DNA from: Neocallimastix lanati (nom. inval.)
Taxonomy: Eukaryota > Neocallimastigomycota > Neocallimastigomycetes > Neocallimastigales > Neocallimastigaceae
Direction: 5' to 3'
DNA length: 63,500 nt
Assembly: GCA_016946835.1 (NCBI GenBank)
Contig: JACVTC010000037.1
Span: forward strand, 1,144,001 to 1,207,500
Made by a program: the position numbers and the translations under genes. The notes below the pieces were generated by a model. That model worked only from the letters and a program-made list of their open reading frames with translations, was not told where the DNA came from and did not search any database. Below, piece after piece: positions 22,690 through 35,358 of the stretch; within the stretch, counting starts at the first letter, position 1; every line of letters begins with the position of its first letter.

Positions 22690-25171
22690 ATACACTTTAT
22701 TTTGAAAATTGCTTTTTATTTCACATTTCTATTTAGAATATTATTATGTTCTAATGGTACATATAATAATTTTTTATTAATTATGTGTTTTCTAAATAAA
22801 AAAAAAAGATATTAATATAATTAAAAATTGAATAAATGAATAAAGTTAAAGTTCGCAATAATTGCAGTTGAAAAAAAAATATTATATTATATTATAACTT
22901 TAATAAAACCAAAGTAAATCTCCTCAGGAATATATCACCTTCTATGAGGTTCACTGAGGGTAATGGTAAAAAATCCAGCCATTGTGTAGTGAATATCTTT
23001 GGTACAATTACTTATTACAGTTGTTTGTAATCGATATTATTTATCAAAATTTATTAAATAAATTTAAAACTTTTTAGAAATAGTATCATTTTTCATTCAA
23101 ATATCTTTCTTCTTTTCATCATATTTTCATCCTTTTCATGTGTTTACTATTTTTTCATATATGAATCATGCCATGGATAGTATAGATAGTACTATAATAT
23201 TATATTTATCATGAATTTTTATATTTTTTTAGATGATAATGTAATTATGGTACTTTTTTATATTCCTGTAGAAATTGATTTATTCCACCTCATGCCCTTT
23301 TTTTTTTTTTTTTAATTTTTAATATACTTATGATATTTAATATCTTTTACATATTTTTATAAAAAAATTTTTTTTATTTGATATTTTCATTTCTTCATCA
23401 ATAATAATATGATAAGGTATTTTTAGATATCAATAGTAAACCATAAAAAAAATTTAAAACTCAACTTTATAAAAAATTCAACAATCCAAATTATTCATTA
23501 ACAATTTGAATTTTTCCATTAGGTTACAAATCACAATGAAATAAATATAATACAATGAAAGAAAAAAAAATATCTCGAAAGAAAAGACTACTACAATGAA
23601 TTTATTTATTTATTTTTTTTTTTTTTAACTTTATGTATTAATATGGAAATTTTACTGGAAAAATGTTCATTATAAAATTACTCCTGAAAAAAAAAAAAAA
23701 AAAACTACTACTACAAAGAAATTAACTAGTATATAAAACAAAAAAAAAAATAAAAAGAAAAGTACTACTATAAAAAAATCTACTTCAAGAATCAATAGGA
23801 ATTAAATTACATAATATTATGTGAAGGACACCACACTATCTATTGTATAGATATTACTTCTTCGTTTTATTCTATTAAATATTTTTTGGTAGAAATAATT
23901 TTAATTTCGAATAATAATATAAAATATTTTAAAAATTTTATATAATTACATCAATTATATTTTTTAAAAAAAAAAAAAAATTTTTTTAATAGTTTTATTT
24001 TATTTACATATTTTTATGCATTAAATATATATATATTTATTATTTCAAAATACTTTGAATGTATTCTTCACTAATAATGTAAATTATATTAATTTAAAAT
24101 CTATAATAAATGAAACAATGGAAGTTCCTAATTTAATAAATAAGTAAAAATAAATATAAAAATTACAAATAAAAAGTACAAAATGAATATAAATAAAATA
24201 ATAAAATAAAATAAAATAAAATAAAATAAAATAAAATAAAATAAAATAAAATAAAATAAAATAAAATAAAATAAAATAAAATAAAATAAAATAAAATAAA
24301 ATAAAATAAAATAAAATAAAATAAAATAAAATAAAATAAAATATAACTCTTAAAATAAAAATTAAATATATAAATAATATTAAAATTAGAAAAAAAAAAA
24401 TAAAAGTTAAAAATTGAAAAATAATTAAAATTAAAAAAAATAAGTAAAAACTAATAAGAATAGATATAATTTTTCATAAATAAAAATAAAATAAATTAAC
24501 AAAAAAAGGTTTACCAAGTTTTAGATTTTTTTTCTATAAACTACAATTATAAGAATTATATTCAATAGTTTATTATAAGAATTATTTTTAGAAAATAAGT
24601 TCAATTATTCAAAATCAATTCGTATAACACTATAATATAGTAAAATATCACTTTTTTTTTTTTTTTTTCTGATTTTTTGTTTTTTTTATGAACTTTTCCT
24701 TATTCATATCACTTTATTATTTAATTCATAATAATTATTGCAACCATTAAAATATCTCTTATACAATTATTTTTATATTAAATCTTTAAAACATTATTTC
24801 ATTATTTCTTATTATTTAGATTAATATTTAAAATCATTTATATCTTTAATTATTATATTTTGCTAAAATTTTAACAATTATTAAATAATTAAAATTATAA
24901 TAATTATAAGTGTTTGTATGATAGATCCTATTTTTTCCTTTTTTTTATAAATTTAATTTAAATCTTGTTTTGTAAAAAAATTTATGATATATTTAATATA
25001 TATCTTTACATTTTATTTGTATATAATTCTATATAAAGTGATGATAGATGATTTATGTTAATGTTTAATTTAAAAAGATCATTTTTTTAAGTGTTTTTTT
25101 TTTTTATTTGGAATTATGAATTTTTTATATTATCTATAATTAAAATTTTTTTAATCATGTCACTATTAAAT
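22690..25171. other. Non-coding spacer
   Basis: No gene was recognised. A short mixed-composition stretch at 22915-23000 (CCTCAGG...CACTGAGGGTAATGG) is unassigned. An (AAAAT)n array lies near 24.2 kb. Confidence 0.6.
24199..24342. repeat. (AAAAT)n microsatellite
   Basis: About 28 uninterrupted copies of the pentamer. No coding role. Confidence 0.95.
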
Positions 25172-25573
25172 TTATTTAGATACTACTTTTCCGTTTTTAT
25201 CTAATGAAGCAACTCTTTCTCCCTTTTTATCTTTTAATTTCCATTCTTTACCACCATCATCATTATGGTGACCACCATGACCTGAATTATCCTTTTCAAT
25301 GGTATATCCACCTTTTTCCTTAAAAGCTTTTTTTCCTTTAACTTCAATAGTAAATTTTCCTAAATCAACATTGCCATTTGGAAGTCTAATTCTTTCAGGT
25401 ATTTTTGCTTGTAATATTGCTATATTTTTTCTTTCTTCATCACTTAAATAGTCTCTAATATTTTCTACAGTTTTAACAGCTGTAATAATGGCTCCAGCAA
25501 TAGTTATTACCCCTGTAACTGCAATAGCGACTTCACCTATACCAGGTATAAAATAAACTCCAGCAGTTGCCAT
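25172..25573 (-). CDS. Small bacterial-like protein with polymorphic-toxin C-terminal motifs
   Basis: An intronless 133-residue ORF. Residues 8-33 are a Gly/Ala/Ile-rich hydrophobic segment starting PGIGEVAIAV, like the linker that precedes toxin domains in bacterial polymorphic toxins. Residues about 45-65 are a charged helix. The C-terminal 45 residues hold YTIEKD, then GHGGHH, then EWKLKDKKGERVASLD with a final GKVV. That His/Gly...Trp...Arg/Ser-Leu-Asp layout recalls C-terminal nuclease-type toxin domains from Firmicutes. There is no LXG, RHS or secretion N-terminus, no signal peptide and no recognisable immunity gene beside it. The start follows an A run, as in the fungal genes here, which argues for nuclear residence rather than contamination. 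Most likely acquired by horizontal transfer from gut bacteria. Family naming is from memory; activity unknown. Confidence 0.6.
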   Translation of the reverse strand: MATAGVYFIPGIGEVAIAVTGVITIAGAIITAVKTVENIRDYLSDEERKNIAILQAKIPERIRLPNGNVDLGKFTIEVKGKKAFKEKGGYTIEKDNSGHGGHHNDDGGKEWKLKDKKGERVASLDKNGKVVSK

Positions 25574-25917
25574 TTTTTTTTTATTTTATTATAATATTTT
25601 TTATATTTAATTATTAATATAAGTTTAAAAAATATATAAAAATGAAAATAATGAAATATTCATTTATAATTTTTTTTTTTTTTATTTCATATAAAAAAAT
25701 TTAAAATAAATATGAAAAAGACATTTAAATATTTTAAAAACTTTATATATTAAAAAGTATTTCAAAACTTAAAATTTAGTAAATTATTGTTTATAATAAA
25801 AAACACCTATTTGTCTATTTTATTTTATTATTTTATTATGACGTTCTTTAAAATAGAATATTAAAATTCTTATATTGAATGAAAACTTTATTAAACTTAT
25901 ATATATATATATAGTAA
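25574..25917. other. Short AT-rich spacer
   Basis: Upstream flank of the minus-strand toxin-like gene. T and A runs, no promoter motif that I can defend. Confidence 0.5.
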
Positions 25918-26116
<199 letters not shown>

Positions 26117-26159
26117 ATTACAAATAGAGTTTTATTAATATTATTTTAATACAATTTTA

Positions 26160-26525
26160 ATTATTATTTTTAAAAATACAGTCTTTATTATCACCGTCAA
26201 AAATATAGTCTTTATTATCATTATTAAAAATACAGTCTTTGTTATCATTATTATTATTATTAGAAATTTTATTAATATTATTTTAATACAATCTTTATTA
26301 TCATTATTAAAAAATACGATCTTTATTATAAATACAATCTATATTAAAATTACAGTTTTTAATAAAAATACTGTCTTTATTAAAATTACTGTCTTTATTA
26401 AAATTATTGTCTCTATTAAAAATAGTGTATTTATTATTATTATTATTTTTATTAATACTTTTATTAATATTATTTTAATACTATCTTTTTTATCATTACT
26501 AATCATTACTAAAAATACAGTTTAT
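26160..26525. repeat. Degenerate ~27-bp minisatellite with CAGTCTTTATTA core
   Basis: The core AAAATACAGTCTTTATTA recurs about ten times (26178, 26202, 26230 and onwards) with variable spacers of ATTATT. On the minus strand a frame reads NNDNKDCIF repeatedly, but it is broken by stops and length changes. It is flanked on both sides by long TTA arrays. Confidence 0.7.
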
Positions 26526-26526
26526 A

Positions 26527-26780
<254 letters not shown>

Positions 26781-26899
26781 ATTTTTTTTAATAGAATATA
26801 TTATTATTTCATTGGAAATAGTTATTTAATAATATTTAATTGAAAATATATATTATTATTTCTTTTAAAATAATAATTATTTATATATTTATTTATAAT

Positions 26900-27640
26900 T
26901 GTATAGAATATCTTAAAAATACATGGCTTTATTTAAAATTTTTATACGCCACATTGCGAAATGAAAGATCCCCATAAGGGGGTCATTTCAAAAATTTTTA
27001 TTAAAACATGGCGTATTATAATGTAATAAATAAATAAATTAATAAATAAATTATAAATAAATAAATAAATTTTTAAACAATAAAAAAAATAATTAAGACA
27101 AACGTTTATTATGACTAAAAAAATTTTTTTAGAAAATTAAATACCTAACCTAATTATTATTTATTGAAGTGTTGTATTTCGCCAAAAGTTGAATTTCGCC
27201 AAATTCTTGGTGGTCATAAAATATTATCACAATTATTATTCACGCCATATTGTGAATATATGGCTTTTTAAAAATTGTAGAAAAAAGAAACAAAATTATG
27301 ATACAATTAGATATACGCCCCACGTAAGATTACGTGTCTGAAAATTTTTGAGAATTGTAATTTTATTTATTTAATTAATTAATTATTATTCATTAAAATT
27401 TTAATAAAATTAAGTGGCTTAAAATTAAAAATATTTAAGCCATACAACAAAATACAAATTTTTGTAATAAAAATTTTCAAAATGCACACTCCCCTCATAA
27501 AAGTATAATAAAAATAAAAAAAAAAACTTTAACACTAATAAATCATTATTTGTTAAATATTATTTATTCATTAATTTATTTATTAAAATTTTGAAACGCC
27601 ACATTTTCCGAAATGCAACATTTCATAATAAATAATTTAA
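26900..27640. repeat. Cluster of small GC-containing hairpins with CGCCA words
   Basis: At least five separate hairpins in ~700 bp. (a) ATACGCCA 26944-26951 with TGGCGTAT 27009-27016, enclosing GATCCCC-ATAA-GGGGGTC. (b) GCCATAT/ATATGGC at about 27244-27264. (c) CACGTAA-GA-TTACGTG 27321-27336. (d) TGGCTTAAA 27415-27423 with TTTAAGCCA 27434-27442. (e) GAAATG-CAA-CATTTC near 27613-27627. ACGCCACATT followed by CGAAATG occurs at both 26946 and about 27596. No ORF. It resembles dispersed mobile hairpins rather than a gene. Confidence 0.6.
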
Positions 27641-28150
27641 TATATTAATTTATACTATTAATATTAATAATATTAGTTGCCAAACTTATAAATCATATCT
27701 TAAGAGGAATAATAATATTGAACTTTTTAAAGAAATAAATAGAATCATAATAGTCTTTATTCAAATTTTTTTTGATTCTAAAAAAAAATTATTTAAAAAT
27801 AGTAATGATATCGTTATGAAAAAAAATTACTTTCTCATAGTTTATAAGTTTACATTAAAAAATGCTTCTTTAATTTTAGTGTATTTATTTTAAATAACCT
27901 AAATCATTCTACAAAATAAGTATTGTTGTAGATTCAGAGAACACGAAAGATGACACAAAATAAAATTTAATATCTAATTAAACAATAAAATAACAATAAA
28001 CATGATAAAGTTATACATAAGGCTTTTATGCAAACATGTCATATATGTTTGTATAATATTCATATGACGTTGATAATGCTTAGAGCAATAAAAAAATAAC
28101 AATAATAATAGCAATAATAATAAAAAATAATAATCATAATAATAATAATC

Positions 28151-28188
<38 letters not shown>

Positions 28189-28551
28189 CAAATAATAAAA
28201 AACAATAAATAAAAATAAATAATAATAAATAATAATAAATAATAATAAATAATAATAAACAATAATAAATATTATATTATACTATAAATATAATTTGTAA
28301 TAAATTAATACCATATTAATTTTTATAGTTTTAGAAAAGAAAAATCGGATATGAAAATAATTAATATTTCACAAAAAAGAAAAATAATAAAAGATTATTA
28401 GTCATATAAATAATATTTCACAAAATATATATTATATATATATATATTTTAAACTTAATATAAACACAGAAACATAAAAAAATGCGAAAACTTTATATAT
28501 AATCAAATTACTACATGCCAGTATTTCACATTATATATTTATAATATAATA

Positions 28552-28584
<33 letters not shown>

Positions 28585-28668
28585 AAAAAAAAAAAAAGAA
28601 TTATGAAAGGAAATAAATTGTTTTTTAGAAAGTATTGGTTGATAAATAATTAATTAATATTATATACA

Positions 28669-28711
<43 letters not shown>

Positions 28712-29049
28712 ATTGAAAGATATTCTTATTAAAACTATACATTTTCTAAAACAGGAAGAATTAAATCAATTTATCGTAGAAAAATTTTTCAAAAATAAAT
28801 ATCAATTTGAAAAATTACTAGGTTTATAGAAAACATATAATTTGGTATTTTAATTCTTTTCATTAATATTTAATTTAAATCGAATTTAAATTTTTTTACT
28901 TGGAAAGGTTTTTATTTATTTTTAGTTTATACTTAATTTTCTATAGTTATCAAACACTTTTTTGATGTATTATTTATATGAGACGAAAAAGTTCAATATA
29001 TAATATGATATCAATGAGGCTAGTAATATAATGATAACTAAAGACTAAA

Positions 29050-29247
<198 letters not shown>

Positions 29248-29582
29248 TAAAAAAAAAAAAAAAAAGGGTAAACTATTAGAATCAATGTTTTTTTTCCTTG
29301 TACTTTGAGATTTTTTCTGAAATGAAACAGAAGAATTAAAATCAAAAAGAGAACTATAAAAAAAAAATAAAAAAGTGTTTAATTTATGGACACTGAATTT
29401 GAGAATATGATTTGAATTGTGAAGTTGGAGTTCTTCAACAATGTCTTTTATCTCCAATTTTATTTTAATTTATTTATTAAAGGATGTATTATTTATAATA
29501 TATTTAATGATCATTAAAAAAAAAATTTATAAAAATATTTTTTTAAAATTTTAATTTTTAATAAATTATATATTAAATAAAT

Positions 29583-29870
29583 AATAATCTACTAATAAAT
29601 ATTAATGAATAATAAATAATAAATAATAAATAATAATAAATAATAATAAATAATAATAAATAATAATAAATAAAAAATTTGTAGTAACAATAATAAATAA
29701 TAAATAATAAATAATAAATAATAAATAATAAATAATAAATAATAAATAATAAATAATAAATAATAAATAATAAATAATAAATAATAAATAATAAATAATA
29801 AATAATAAATAATAAATAATAAATAATAAATAATAAATAATAAATAATAAATAATAAATAATTGAATAAT
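29583..29870. repeat. (TAAATAA)n array
   Basis: A 7-bp unit, purest at 29696-29862. The same unit recurs at 30405-30625, 55197-55392 and 56097-56148, so it is a favoured simple sequence of this genome. Confidence 0.9.
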
Positions 29871-30404
29871 AATATAATAAATAAAAAATAATTAAATAAT
29901 AAATAAATATTTATTATTCTTTACATAAAAAAAAAAGGAGGTATATAATGATATTAAAAATATTTTAAATAATTATTTGTGATAATATTTAATATATATT
30001 AAATAATTTTTCTAACAATAGATTTATTTTTTTAAAAACAATTAAAATTTAATTATCATAGAAAATATTAAACTTGTATTTATATATTGCTCATTTTTAT
30101 ACAATTTAAATTGGAAAATTAAAATATATATACAAATAGAGCTTTTTCAATAAAATATTTAAATATTTTTAATTTTCCTTAACTTTATTAAATATTTATA
30201 ATTTTCATAATTTTATAATTACTGGTAGGAAACTCCAATATATGTTAATTTATACTAACATTTATTAATTTAAAATTATCTGTATTTTAATAATGAAAAA
30301 GTTATAAAAACAAAAAAAAAAAAAAAAAATTAAATAAATAACAAAATAAAAATAAAAATAAATAAATAATATTTAATAATTAACTATTAATTATTAATTA
30401 ATAA

Positions 30405-30629
30405 TAAATAATAAATAATAAATAATTGAATATTATTTAATATATAATAAATAAATAATAAATAATAAATAATAATTAAATAATAATAAATAATAAATAA
30501 TAAATAATAAATAATAAATAATAAATAATAAATAATAAATAATAAATAATAAATAATAAATAATAAATAATAAATAATAAATAATAAATAATAAATAATA
30601 AATAATAAATAATACATAATAAATAATTG

Positions 30630-30660
<31 letters not shown>
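30405..30660. repeat. (TAAATAA)n array
   Basis: Same 7-bp unit as at 29.6 kb, grading into (AAAT)n at 30631-30658. Confidence 0.9.
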
Positions 30661-31688
30661 AATTAATAAATAATAATATGATATAAAATGAAATATTCAA
30701 ACCTTAATTAATATAAAATTAGTTTTATTATTCAAACATAAATTAATGTCATAAATCATATTTTAATGATTTTATAATTGATATGCGGGACTTCTATATG
30801 CTATTAATTTTTACTTATAAAATTATCTTTTTATTAATATAAACATTTTTTTATCCATAAAAAAACTATTAATTTAATAATAAACTAAATATAGAAATAA
30901 TAATATATAATTATTATAATAAATAATACCAATTGTATATATTTAATTTTATAATAATATATAATATAATATATAATAAATATAAATTATAAAATAAGTA
31001 ATTAATATATTATAAAATATCTATTAATAATATGTAATTCAAATAAGAAATTATTATAAAAATTATTATTGACAGAAAAGATATAAATTAATAAAGTGTG
31101 TTGAATTCTATATTAATTGTACATTATAATTAAAAAAATAAGAAATAATAAATATTATAACTTTAATCAATGTTTTAATTATATTCTTTTTATTTTAAAA
31201 AATGATAAATATAAAATATTTCTTTAAATAATAATTATTAATATTTAAAATACTTAAACATAAAAATTCATTAAATAGTTTATTTTAATCACAAGAACAA
31301 CTAATTAAATAGTTAATTATAGCTAAATAACATAAAAATAAAATATTTTCCCTGAATTAAGAGAAGTGTGTGAGAAAGTTATTAGATAGTTTTAAATGTT
31401 GTAGTCAAGTATAATTATTTTACTTGAATAAATATATGTAATCATAATAATAAAATTAAATAAAAATAAATAAATAATACTTTAATAAATTTAATAAATT
31501 AATCCTCAACAATATATAATTTTAATATTTATTATTTAATAAAGAATAAATAAAATGGGAGAAATAGTAATATAAAAGATAATATTATTAAATATTTGTA
31601 ATACATTATTTTTTTATAATTAATCAAATATCAAATAATTAACAACAATTATAATTTTTTTTTTGTACCAAATAACAATTATATATAT

Positions 31689-31749
<61 letters not shown>

Positions 31750-33300
31750 GAACAATAACAACAATTATAATTTTTTTTTGTTACAAATATAAACTTTACA
31801 AATTAAATATATATATAAATATTTTTTAATAAATATTCTTTATTTTCAAATTAAAATAATTTTTTTTTCTATATTAACATTTTTTCAATTTTTTTAAAAA
31901 CTAAAAACAACTCCTATATTGTTATTTTAAACTAATATCTAACTACTTATTACTCTATATAGAATATAAATATTCTTTTTATTATTGATTACTTTCATGA
32001 TAATAAATATTAAAAGATTCTAAGAAAAACCGTTTCTTTGATATTTTTTTTTAAAAAAAAAAAAGAAAGAAAAAAGGGAAAAATATTAAAGATAAACAAA
32101 TTAATAATTCAAGTATTTATTATAAATTAATAGAAAAATGAATGTTTAAATTTTATATGCAGTTTAATAACACTTTAAACGAACATTTCATATTAAACAA
32201 TTATGAATCCATATAAATGAAAAATTAAATGGAAATTTTTAATATATATATTTATATGGAAAATTAAAATGAAGGTAAAAAAAAAAAAGTAATGAAGTAC
32301 GTAGATTTAAAGCTCTTTTAAATTGATATAAATAAATTGAAATATAAATGTATTGACTTTTATATACAAATGAATTTTGCACCATAGACTAATATTTTGA
32401 ATTTGAATTACATATAATTATAAATTTATACAAATGAAATATGAAATTGAATTATATATATTTAAGGAAAATTAAACCGAATTTAATAAGATAGATAAAT
32501 ATAAATTTAAATTAAGTTGTATATAATTTATAAATATAATTATTAATTTTATATAATAAAAATATTTAAAAAATTAATTATTAATAGTTTTTATTTTTTT
32601 ATTTTTTTTTTCCCCTTAAAGCTCATTTACTAAATTAATATTGTATAACTGTTTAAATATGAACTTTTTTAAATTTTTTTTATTTTTTAAATGTGTAATA
32701 ATTTTTATTAATATAATATCAATTACATTTTACCACTTAATTAATAATTTATTTAAAAATAATTATTATTCATTTATTTATCAAAATATTTATTTTATTA
32801 ATAACTAAATATTTATTCCATGATTTAATTTTAAAAAAAATAAATAAAAAAATAATACATAAATAAATAAATAAATAAATAAATGAGAATAATTGATAAA
32901 AACTCGTGTAACATTAAACTTTTGTGTAATATAAAAATACAAACAAAAATTGTATGAATTTGGAATGATAATCACATATTTTAATATAAAGCCATGATTT
33001 AGTTTAAATAAAAAAATAAATAAAGTAAATAAATTATTAATAATAAATAAATATTTAAATATATAAAAATATAATATTATATTAATGAATAAATAAATAA
33101 ATTAATTATAATACACATAATTCTTCAGAAAATATGATATAATAATTTTCTATATCTATAGAGTTCAATGAGATAAATTAAAATTTCATAAAAAAAAATT
33201 TCCTTAATGGATTGTTGTAATAAATTAAATTAATTTATTTATTTAAATGACAAATACACACATTTATTAATTTCATTTAAATATTGTTTTTTTTTATTAA

Positions 33301-33331
<31 letters not shown>

Positions 33332-33336
33332 ACAAA

Positions 33337-33367
<31 letters not shown>

Positions 33368-34217
33368 ACAAACAAACAAATAAATAAATAAACAAACAAA
33401 TAAATAAATAAATGAAAAAACATTTTTGAAATTTTGTTAATATTATAAACCTTATAAAACTTTTACTATTATATATCTACAATAATATAATCCTTAATTA
33501 TTATTATTATTATTATTATTATTAATTGAAAGTTATTTTAGTATTAACTTATTTTATTAAATTACTTATTATTATCATATTAATTATTCCTTTTAATAAT
33601 ATTTAGTCCTGTCCTCAATAACTTGTTTAATTAAAAAAAAATAATGATAAAAAAATAAAGATATTTAAGTTTCTTTATTTTATTTATAAATATTAAAATC
33701 AAATTAATAGTTTTATTTTATATTAAAACAAAAAATAAAAATGAAATAATAAAAACATACCAAAAACAACAAAAAATAATAAATAATAAATAATAATAAA
33801 TAATAAGCTTTAAAATATATCTATAAAAAATGTAATATAATAAATAGAGTAAGTTTTAAAATATATAATAAATAATATTAAAGTAATAAATTTTAATAAA
33901 TAAATAATTTATAAAATAATAAATAAATACTAAATATTTAAATTTATTATGTTACATAGAAATTGGATTTGGATTATAAAATATAAAATAAATAATAATT
34001 AATATAATAATATGCAGAATTGTAAATTAAATTAATAATTATTTCCAAATAATAATATTGGTAACACTATTTAATATAAATTTATTAAAAAGAAAAATTA
34101 ATGTTGTATTTAATAAAATAATTAAAACAAATTTATTAAAATAAAAATTTTAAATTTAAAAAAAAATATTAATTTAAATATTAATTTAAATATTAAATGT
34201 TAATCTACTTTTATTAT

Positions 34218-34299
34218 AAATAAAGTTTGATATTCATGATCAAACTTTATTTATTATAAAATAATAAATTATCATGAATATCAAAATTTGATATTCATG
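34218..34299. repeat. Two adjacent palindromes sharing a GATATTCATG word
   Basis: AAATAAAGTTTGA 34218-34230 pairs with TCAAACTTTATTT 34240-34252. CATGAATATCAAA 34273-34285 pairs with TTTGATATTCATG 34287-34299 around a single base. TTTGATATTCATG also spans the loop of the first hairpin, so alternative pairings between the two are possible. About 1 kb upstream of receptor 2. Confidence 0.75.
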
Positions 34300-34469
34300 T
34301 TTTTTTTTTTTTTTTTTTTTATAAACAAAACAATCCGTTTTTTTTTGTTATTAATTATTATTAATATTTTTTTTGTAAACCAAAAATGATGATCATCAAC
34401 TTTAATATATTTCAATGATTAAAAAAAAAATTTTTTTTTTAAAAACTTTTGTTATATATCTACATATCC

Positions 34470-34585
34470 ATATATGACACATTTCTTTTTTTATTCCATA
34501 TATTTATATATAGCAGTATAATATTCAATATATTTAAGTTACCACAAGCATATAATGTATTATATAGTACAATAGTCGAAATAAA
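34470..34585. repeat. Dispersed repeat fragment (inverted copy of ~47.4 kb)
   Basis: GTAATATTCAAT-type sequence followed by TACCACAAGCATAT and ACAATAGT here matches, in reverse orientation, the segment around 47400-47480. Identity is partial and the ends are unclear. Confidence 0.5.
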
Positions 34586-35358
34586 ATAATTTTTTTACCA
34601 ATTAATTTATTATTTTTTATTATAAATATTTTTTTAAATACTTTTTTTTTTAAATTTTTTTTTTTTAAATCTTTTAATTTTATTTATTATATTGAATCTG
34701 TAAAACTAAAATATTCATTCTTATTAAGAAGAAAGAATATAAATACTAATTATATAATATAATAAAAAAAAAAAAAAGAATCATGCAATTTTTTTTTCCT
34801 CTTTATAAAAATAAAAGTGAAATATAAAGAATTACTTTTAAGAAAATAATTATGTTATTAATTAAAATAGATAAATAATATAACCAATTAATACACGATT
34901 TATCAAAATATATATATATATTCAATAAAAGATTGAGATATATTATAGTAAATAATAAAAAGATTAAACCAACTCTATAATAAATAAATTATTTATTTAA
35001 ATATTTATAAAAAGGAAAATTAAAAAATAAATCAATATAATGAAATTATAGAATTATTATAATTTCATTTTATTATTATTATTATTATTATTATTTTATT
35101 TTGTATATTTATTCAAAAGGAATTGAAATTTGTTATAAAAATATATAAAAAAACGTATTAAAATTATTGATATTAATAATATAATTTTAATATAAAAATA
35201 AAAACAATAGTTATATAATAATATAATGTATGCTATGTATGTATATTCGAAAATAATTTATAAAAGATAATAACAAAGTTAATAAATAAAATTCAAGAAG
35301 AAAAAATAAAATAATATTTAATAATATAATAAATACAATTTAATAGAAAAAAAAAAAA

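Noticed and set aside
29583-30660. TAAATAA arrays as telomeric or centromeric repeats
   Set aside because: Short, scattered and purely AT, without the G-rich strand of telomeres; better explained as simple-sequence slippage.
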